In this document: one piece after another, positions 58,305 to 64,000 of the stretch
Layout of the letters: each line of letters starts with the position of its first letter
Position numbering within the stretch: position 1 is the stretch's first letter
Origin: Psychrobacter maritimus
GTDB lineage: Bacteria; Pseudomonadota; Gammaproteobacteria; Pseudomonadales; Moraxellaceae
Reading direction: 5' to 3'
Assembly: GCF_904846345.1 (NCBI RefSeq)
Contig: NZ_CAJHAJ010000002.1
Location: 496,001 to 560,000, forward strand
DNA: 64,000 nucleotides
Notes under the pieces: model-generated
The model's database searches: none
What the model saw: the letters and a program-made list of their open reading frames with translations, nothing else
Told to the model about the DNA's origin: nothing
Position numbers and translations under genes: made by a program

Positions 58305-58880
58305 ATGAGTTTTAAAATTGAAAAAATCCATCATGTAGCCTATCGCTGCAAGGATGCTAAAGAAACCGTTGAATGGTATAAAAAATACCTCAATATGGAT
58401 TTCATCTTAGCATTTGCTGAAGACCACGTACCTTCGACCAAAGCTTTTGACCCTTATATGCATGTGTTTTTAGATGCCGGTAATGGCAATGTCTTGGCGT
58501 TTTTTGAAGTGCCCAATCAACCGGAAATGGGCTTTGACCCCAATACGCCAAACTGGGTACAACATTTAGCCATGAAAGTAAAAGACCGTGATGCCTTAAT
58601 GGCCGCAAAAAAGCATTTAGAAGAGAATGGTATTGACGTGGTCGGCGTGACCAATCACGGTATCTTCCATTCTATCTATTTCTTTGATCCTAACGGCCAT
58701 CGTATGGAGCTCACCTACGATGATATTACCTCAGAAGAAAAAGTCTCGATGATTACGGAAGAGATGAAGTATGAGATGTTAGAAGAATGGTCGCGTACCA
58801 AGCGTGCACCCGCTCATACTCAGTTTTTACATGCAGAGGAACTGGCGCAAGCACGAGAAGTCGCGCCTGCAGGTGAGTAA
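58305..58880 (+). CDS. VOC superfamily metalloprotein, candidate step in homogentisate degradation
   Basis: 191 aa. Two beta-alpha-beta modules of the vicinal oxygen chelate fold cover residues 5-70 and 84-140, followed by an extra helical tail. Metal-ligand positions: His10 (IHHVAYR), His87 (WVQHLAMKV) and Glu135 (GHRMELTYDD), the H-H-E layout of type I extradiol dioxygenases; Glu68 (FFEV) would make the H-E-H-E set of glyoxalase I instead. A conserved FHSIYFFDPNGHRMEL stretch carries His122. It follows fahA by 134 bp. The homogentisate ring-opening enzyme HmgA is missing, so this is the only candidate here, by inference. Glyoxalase or thiol-conjugate roles remain possible. Confidence 0.7.
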   Translation: MSFKIEKIHHVAYRCKDAKETVEWYKKYLNMDFILAFAEDHVPSTKAFDPYMHVFLDAGNGNVLAFFEVPNQPEMGFDPNTPNWVQHLAMKVKDRDALMAAKKHLEENGIDVVGVTNHGIFHSIYFFDPNGHRMELTYDDITSEEKVSMITEEMKYEMLEEWSRTKRAPAHTQFLHAEELAQAREVAPAGE

Positions 58881-58947
58881 TAGCGTTAATTTATTGGATG
58901 GTTAAATTTTACTTTATCAAGTAGCTAAGTTAAGTAGCGAGTCTTGG

Positions 58948-59847
58948 CTACGCTATTTGATAACGCTGCGCGATTGCCAGTATTTGCTCAACCACGTTAT
59001 TTTGTTCACTCATCGGCAACTGCTCGGTGGTACCAATGATAGTAATGGCATATTCTAATGGCAAGTTATCAAAAGATGATTGGTTATTAGCAGATAGCTT
59101 GTCATTGGCAGTGGACTGAATAGCAGCAGTGTTGGCTGATTGAGGCACAATCACTGGAATGGTAATGGCATTAATCCCCATCAGCATATCACCGGTCACC
59201 GTAGCATAGCCTTGGGTGCGAATCTTGGCTTGCATCTGGTTAAAGTGCTGCCATTTTTCTGCGATGACTGCTTTATCCTCTATACGCCATTCCGCCTTCA
59301 CCAATGGCTCGATAACGGCATCTGGCTGATAGCTGGCAAATAATTGCCCTGTCGCCGACGTTGTTAGCGGCATACGTGAACCGATACGAGTGATGATGCT
59401 GATAGGGCTATCTGGCTCAACCGATTGAATGATAATTGGACCTTCGCTAAACCATTTGGCAATTTGCACCCCGCAGTGTAGCGTGTCTTTAATTTCATTG
59501 GCGATATGCGTCAATCGCTCCAAGATATTGTTTTGATTAAACCCAGTCTGCCCCAATGCTGCCAGTGCATTAACGCGCACGCCCAGTCCATAACGACCAT
59601 CACTCAGCTGCCGCGCATAATTTTTGCGAATAAGACTGACCAAATAACGATGACACTTAGCCGGATGCATTTGCACATTTTGCGCAATATCCTTTAGCAT
59701 CATAGGCTCGTTGTGATTGATTAGAACGTCTAATACTGACAATCCAATTTCAAGTGACTGCACGCCACCTTGGTTTTTATTGCTAGTAGGATTGTCTGTT
59801 AGGTTTTCAGATGCGGGCATGTTTTGCTCAATCAGTGGCTTGTTCAA
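58948..59847 (-). CDS. IclR family regulator, HmgR-like
   Basis: 299 aa. The helix-turn-helix EPMMLKDIAQNVQMHPAKCHRYLVSLIRKN (about 44-73) and effector domain with SPISIITRIGSRMPLTTSATGQLF fit IclR. HmgR, a member of this family, represses homogentisate genes in Pseudomonas. A loop in the effector domain (about 235-262) is Ser/Asn-rich. It is divergent from maiA by 176 bp and convergent with the VOC gene, so homogentisate may be its inducer. Confidence 0.85.
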   Translation of the reverse strand: MNKPLIEQNMPASENLTDNPTSNKNQGGVQSLEIGLSVLDVLINHNEPMMLKDIAQNVQMHPAKCHRYLVSLIRKNYARQLSDGRYGLGVRVNALAALGQTGFNQNNILERLTHIANEIKDTLHCGVQIAKWFSEGPIIIQSVEPDSPISIITRIGSRMPLTTSATGQLFASYQPDAVIEPLVKAEWRIEDKAVIAEKWQHFNQMQAKIRTQGYATVTGDMLMGINAITIPVIVPQSANTAAIQSTANDKLSANNQSSFDNLPLEYAITIIGTTEQLPMSEQNNVVEQILAIAQRYQIA

Positions 59848-60023
59848 TTGATGGCTTACTCTATTAGTTATCTACGCTATTAATGTGTTATTTATGGAAA
59901 TCTTATAACAGTACTACTTATAACAATACGACTTAACATTACTCATTTGGATTATATAACATAAGCATGGTATCAATAATTATAACCACTTATGACACAA
60001 ACAACCTACCATTATAAAGGGAA

Positions 60024-60671
60024 TTGATAATGATGAAGTTATATAGCTACTTTCGTAGCGGAACATCGCATCGTACTCGTATCGCGATGAATCTTAAAGG
60101 TTTAGCGTATGAGTATATCGCGGTTAACTTGGCAAAAGATCAGCAGCTTGAGTCAGCGTTCAAAGCCATTAACCCACAAGGATTGGTGCCTGTATTGCAA
60201 GCAGATGATTTGCTGTTGTTTCAAAGCCCGGCTATTTTAGAGTGGTTAGAAGAGGTTTATCCTGAGACGCCGCTATTACCTCAAGACGCTGCCGGTCGTA
60301 TGCAGGTACGTGCGCTAAGCGCCATGATTGGCTGTGATATCCATCCTATTAACAATCGCCGTATTTTGCAATATCTGCGCAATGAGCTATCGGTAGACGA
60401 GGAAGCTGTTATTAAGTGGTGTAATCGCTGGATAAGTGAGGGTTTTGCAGCGTTAGAAAAACGCTTAGCACAAGATAAAGCTCGTGGGAAATTCTGCTAC
60501 GGCGATAACCCTACTTTTGCAGATTGCTATTTGATTCCGCAAGTCTCATCGGCACGGCGCTTTAAAGTAGACTTAAGTATTTATCCCAATATCGCCGAGA
60601 TTGACGCACATTGTCGCACACTAAAAGCCTTTGCTGACGCCGATCCCATGGCTCAACCTGATGCAACCTGA
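60024..60671 (+). CDS. maiA: Maleylacetoacetate isomerase
   Basis: 215-aa zeta-class glutathione transferase. The N-terminal KLYSYFRSGTSHRTRIAMNLKGL and the middle AINPQGLVPVLQADD are family signatures; the usual Ser-Ser-Cys is replaced by RSGTSH, with no Cys. It isomerises maleylacetoacetate, the product expected from the ring-opening step. The C-terminus ends inside a triplicated 10-bp repeat. Divergent from iclR. Confidence 0.95.
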   Translation: MIMMKLYSYFRSGTSHRTRIAMNLKGLAYEYIAVNLAKDQQLESAFKAINPQGLVPVLQADDLLLFQSPAILEWLEEVYPETPLLPQDAAGRMQVRALSAMIGCDIHPINNRRILQYLRNELSVDEEAVIKWCNRWISEGFAALEKRLAQDKARGKFCYGDNPTFADCYLIPQVSSARRFKVDLSIYPNIAEIDAHCRTLKAFADADPMAQPDAT

Positions 60672-60683
60672 TGCAACCTGATG
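60654..60683. repeat. 3 x 10-bp tandem repeat at the maiA stop codon
   Basis: Three perfect copies of CAACCTGATG. The maiA stop TGA (60669-60671) lies in the second copy. A change in copy number by one would shift the end of the protein. Confidence 0.9.
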
Positions 60684-60703
60684 CACTAAGCGCTTACTGT
60701 TGA

Positions 60704-60740
60704 CAAAAAAATAGCCTCTAAATATGAGGCTATTTTATAT
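60704..60740. terminator. Terminator after maiA
   Basis: AATAGCCTC/GAGGCTATT with an A-run before and TTTTATAT after; serves maiA and possibly the convergent small gene. Confidence 0.8.
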
Positions 60741-60766
60741 AGGTGATTTACTACTTATCATGCTAC

Positions 60767-61012
60767 TCAAACGTTCACCTCACACTGCGTGATTGCACTT
60801 ATCTTGACTGGCACTGCATATGCCCAAGGTGTGCCGCAGCTACAATAAAAGTAGCCATCTTTAAATGATACGATATAGGCGGTAAAATCATTACCATCAT
60901 GATCCATCATCGCTTGTTCATCACTTTCATCATCAACCGCACACCATATTGGTTTATCACTACGTTTAAGTAATGCGCGGGTCAAATCGCTCCCTGTTAA
61001 CTCACCATTCAT
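60767..61012 (-). CDS. Small hypothetical protein
   Basis: 81 aa with GGGAG before ATG, a good start. The motif YFYCSCGTPWAYAVPVK and the acidic DDESDEQAMMDHDGND suggest a small folded domain; two Cys in CSC could bind metal. I do not recognise a family. It stands alone between maiA and dinB and converges with maiA. Confidence 0.6.
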   Translation of the reverse strand: MNGELTGSDLTRALLKRSDKPIWCAVDDESDEQAMMDHDGNDFTAYIVSFKDGYFYCSCGTPWAYAVPVKISAITQCEVNV

Positions 61013-61431
61013 ATCCAGCTCCCTAACTTTCCTGTACTATCAGTAAAAACCAGTGCTTTTCTGCTAATACCTTGCATCATTGCTCGTTCCATGAGCATGA
61101 CATGAGCTATACAAACATCCATTTCTGCTGAAAAATAAAATCATCAAGTTGTATTCTATTTAACAGCTACTAACCTCTTTGGATACTTTATTGTAAAACA
61201 ATAGCAGCAAAACTGTAACATCGAAAGTACTTCTTGCCGATAAACGGTAGGAATATTCGGATAAACGTTAAATGAAGCTGATTAATTTTGCCAAATATCC
61301 CATTGATAACGCCTACTATCGTGCTTAGCGCTAGCTGCTCGCCTTATTTTAACAATAGTATCCATCTCCTTATAAGCGATTTTATACCCAATAACAGAGA
61401 CTAAAATTAAGAAGCCAAATCAGGTAAAATA
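61013..61431. other. Intergenic region upstream of dinB
   Basis: 419 bp of AT-rich DNA without gene, promoter or hairpin that I can defend. It must include the promoters of dinB and of the small minus-strand gene. Confidence 0.4.
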
Positions 61432-62523
61432 GTGGTTATGACTGCTCTTATCACACCCAGCCCTCGCAAGATTATTCACATTGACATGGATGCTTTTTAT
61501 GCCAGTGTAGAACAGCGCGATTTTCCTGAGCTACGCGGCAAGCCTTTAGTCGTCGGTGGTGACCCCAATGGTCGCGGAGTGGTTGCAGCTGCCAGTTATG
61601 AGGTGCGTAAGTTTGGCGTACGCTCCGCCATGTCGTGTTATGAAGCTCGTAAACGTTGCCCCGACGTCATATTTGTCAGGCCACGCTTTGATGTCTATCG
61701 CGCGGTCAGTCAAGATATTCGCCGCATTATGCACAGTTTGACGCCGCAGGTTGAGCCATTATCGTTGGATGAGGCCTATCTTGATGTGACAGGATTAAGC
61801 GTACATCACGGCTCAGCCACACTAATGGCAAATTGGCTACGGGCGCAAATTTTAGAGCATACAGGACTCAATGCCTCTGCGGGCGTGTCCTTTAATAAAA
61901 TGCTCGCCAAGATTGCCTCTGATATTAATAAACCCAATGGCACGGCGGTAATTACGCCAGCGGATGCTGAGGCGTTTATTAGCACATTGCCTATTGAGCG
62001 TTTCCATGGGATTGGCAAAGCAACAGCGAAACGCTTGCATGCGATGGGTATCAGTAAGGGTGCTGACCTACGGCTCACCCCTGCTGCCGTTCTAGTCAAT
62101 GAATTTGGTAAACGTGGACAGTTTTATCATGACATCGCCCATGGCCGTGACGAACGCCCCGTTAAATCGCAGCGTACGCACAAGTCGGTTGGTTCTGAGA
62201 CCACTTTTAGGGACAATTTAAGTCATGATGATGAGCTACGCCTACAAATCTATGAGCAAAATGCCGATGCTTTTGAGCAGCTACATAAAAAGCAGCTCGT
62301 CGCCTATACCATTACCCTTAAAATCAAATACGCCGATTTTACCCAAGTCACGCGTTCGCACACCTTATCCACGGCTTTTGATAGCGCCGAATCTGCCCAT
62401 TACTGGCTTGATAAGCTATTTTTAGATATTCCACGTCTGCTGCCTATCCGGCTTGTCGGTGTGACTTTTTCTTCGTTAACGCCTGCCACGCAAATACTGC
62501 CGCAGCTAAATTTATTTGAATAA
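61432..62523 (+). CDS. dinB: DNA polymerase IV
   Basis: Y-family translesion polymerase. The catalytic N-terminus IIHIDMDAFYASVEQRDFPELRGKPLVVGG and the second acidic motif PLSLDEAYLDVTG are visible; the thumb helix-hairpin-helix is ERFHGIGKATAKRLHAMGIS. The length of about 363 aa is normal. The C-terminus QILPQLNLFE resembles a beta-clamp binding motif (Q..L.LF). The frame begins with GTG at 61432, and an ATG two codons later (61438) is equally plausible. Confidence 0.95.
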   Translation: MVMTALITPSPRKIIHIDMDAFYASVEQRDFPELRGKPLVVGGDPNGRGVVAAASYEVRKFGVRSAMSCYEARKRCPDVIFVRPRFDVYRAVSQDIRRIMHSLTPQVEPLSLDEAYLDVTGLSVHHGSATLMANWLRAQILEHTGLNASAGVSFNKMLAKIASDINKPNGTAVITPADAEAFISTLPIERFHGIGKATAKRLHAMGISKGADLRLTPAAVLVNEFGKRGQFYHDIAHGRDERPVKSQRTHKSVGSETTFRDNLSHDDELRLQIYEQNADAFEQLHKKQLVAYTITLKIKYADFTQVTRSHTLSTAFDSAESAHYWLDKLFLDIPRLLPIRLVGVTFSSLTPATQILPQLNLFE

Positions 62524-62711
62524 GTCATTAAATCTTTGCAAACAAAGCTAGTGGAAATAAAGCCATAACTTTGTCATATCTTAAGTTTTTGCTTAGGCTA
62601 TTTTATTTGCCATTCATCATTTATGAACGGCTGATGCTTAGGAAACCGTTCTTTCATATCCGCATTTCTGCTACAATTGCCTCGAAACTTCTATCTATTG
62701 AAAGACCGACT

Positions 62712-63986
62712 ATGACTGACTCTCAACCTATAAGCCCAGATATTAACCTCACTGATACGACCAATAACAATACCGACAAAAACTTCAACAACAGTACTGA
62801 TAAAAACCTAAATAACGATATTAATAAGAACGATGACGTTTTGGACTATCTTAGCGTTGACGATTACGATTATGAGCTGCCAGACAGCTTAATCGCTCGT
62901 TACCCATTGGCGCAGCGTTCGGCATCAAAGTTGCTATATGTAGCTAAAAACAATCAAGAAAATACTGACAGTCAGATTTTAGACAAACAGTTTTTTGAGC
63001 TGCCCGACCTGCTAAACACGGGCGACCTAATCGTCTTTAACGACACCAAAGTCATGAAAGCGCGCTTGTTTGGGCAAAAAGATACGGGCGGTAAGATAGA
63101 GGTGCTGATTGAGCGTTTAGTTGAGCTATCAGATTTAGATGGCGCGACCTTACATTTACAAACGACAGACGGTGCAACCGTTAGCCAAGAGCATATTGCC
63201 CTTTGTCATGTTAAAGCCAGTAAAGCACCCAAACTTGGGCAACGATTGCAGATTGCCGACGGTCATATGCAGGCTGTGATGATTGGTCGCCAAGATAACT
63301 TATTTATTTTAGCTTTTGAGGCGTCTATTCTGCCTGATTTAGAGCGTTATGGTGAGCTGCCTATTCCGCCCTACTTTGAGCGCCACGCCGATGAGACTGA
63401 CAATACCCGTTATCAGACGGTTTTTCATGACCCCGCCAAACTTGCCAGCGTCGCAGCACCGACCGCCAGTTTACATTTTGATGAGCTCGTGTTAGATAAG
63501 CTTGCCGCCAAAGGTATTAATACTGCTTTTGTCACCTTGCATGTTGGTGCTGGTACGTTTGCCCCGGTAAAAACAGACAACTTGCTCAATCACACCATGC
63601 ATAGCGAATATGCTCACCTGCCCCAAACTACCGCTGACCTCATTAATCAAACGCATGCCAATGGTAAGCAAGTGATTGCGATTGGTACAACGGTCACACG
63701 AGTGCTTGAGACTGCGTATCAAAAAACAGCGGTCAATGGTCAAGCGCTTTCTAGCTGGGCGGGTGATACCGATATCTTTATTTATCCCGGGTTTAAGTTT
63801 GGTGTTATAGACAAACTGTTTACTAATTTTCATCTGCCAAAGTCTACGTTGCTGATGTTAGTCTCTGCATTTGCAGGCAAAGCGGCCATCGAACAAGCCT
63901 ATCAACATGCTATTAATACCCAATATCGCTTTTTTAGCTATGGTGATGCCATGCTGCTTGATAAAAAGATTCAGTTGCAAGAATAA
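62712..63986 (+). CDS. queA: S-adenosylmethionine:tRNA ribosyltransferase-isomerase
   Basis: Adds the cyclopentenediol precursor to 7-aminomethyl-7-deazaguanine in tRNA during queuosine synthesis. Conserved parts: [66 protein letters not shown] and [21 protein letters not shown]-like ending. From ATG 62712 it is 425 aa, about 60 longer than usual owing to an Asn/Asp-rich N-terminal tail (about 6-48). The frame opens 141 bp earlier, but that segment is not QueA-like. Confidence 0.94.
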   Translation: [424 protein letters not shown]

Positions 63987-64000
63987 ACATTAAGCAAACA

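Noticed and set aside
62571-62711. Upstream extension of queA giving a 471-aa protein.
   Set aside because: The added 47 residues are unlike QueA, and a suitable ATG at 62712 lies at the start of a coherent N-terminal tail.
1-64000. CRISPR arrays, rRNA genes, full insertion sequences with transposase, and a replication origin.
   Set aside because: None seen: no regularly spaced repeats, no rRNA sequence, no transposase frame and no DnaA-box cluster noticed.

Overview
The window looks like chromosome of a Psychrobacter-type gammaproteobacterium (Moraxellaceae). Signs are a moderate G+C content with AT-rich intergenic DNA, the divergent ppsR/ppsA pair, an rpsF-rpsR-rplI operon with acidic protein tails, recurrent Asn-rich linkers, and an Acinetobacter/Psychrobacter-like tyrosine-catabolism cluster. 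The organism call comes from protein resemblance and was not checked against a database.

Layout. 0-9.8 kb holds housekeeping genes: the end of an ABC-2 permease, sthA, ppsR, ppsA, a GYF_2/RDD membrane protein and the ribosomal protein operon. 10-17.6 kb is metabolic: cobC, cobS and cobT, glycerate kinase, an enoyl-CoA hydratase, a TPR-like protein, and a ridA/dadA-like pair. 17.9-26.4 kb is a four-gene, same-strand block: a UvrD-family helicase, then a TerB-domain protein, a DUF2791/BrxD-like ATPase and an Lhr-like helicase. The last three match the architecture of the Shango anti-phage system. 26.7-39.6 kb returns to core genes: ychF, dgt, a FabR-like regulator, the type II secretion minor pseudopilins gspHIJK, a TetR regulator, tatD, gspE, a TrmO-like protein and fpr.

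A tRNA-Leu(CAA) at 39.75 kb opens an accessory stretch (about 40-48.8 kb). It holds an alkylsulfatase lipoprotein, an AraC regulator with a MITE-like element in its 5' region, an unknown lipoprotein, a truncated AlpA-type regulator, another gene remnant, and an aldehyde dehydrogenase/SnoaL pair whose base usage looks foreign. I read it as an eroded, rearranged island. 49.8-60.7 kb is a phenylalanine/tyrosine degradation cluster (phhA, phhB, hpd, aromatic aminotransferase, fahA, maiA, with LysR and IclR regulators and an NhaC antiporter). No canonical homogentisate dioxygenase (HmgA) is present; a small VOC-fold metalloprotein sits between fahA and iclR. The window ends with dinB and queA.

Most notable points: (i) the Shango-like locus with an adjacent UvrD helicase; (ii) the tyrosine pathway lacking HmgA but holding a VOC protein with candidate metal ligands; (iii) three genes of that cluster (hpd, lysR, maiA) each ending inside a perfect or near-perfect triplicated short tandem repeat; (iv) the truncated AlpA gene and MITE in the tRNA-Leu-linked island; (v) recurrent Asn-rich segments in otherwise conserved proteins.
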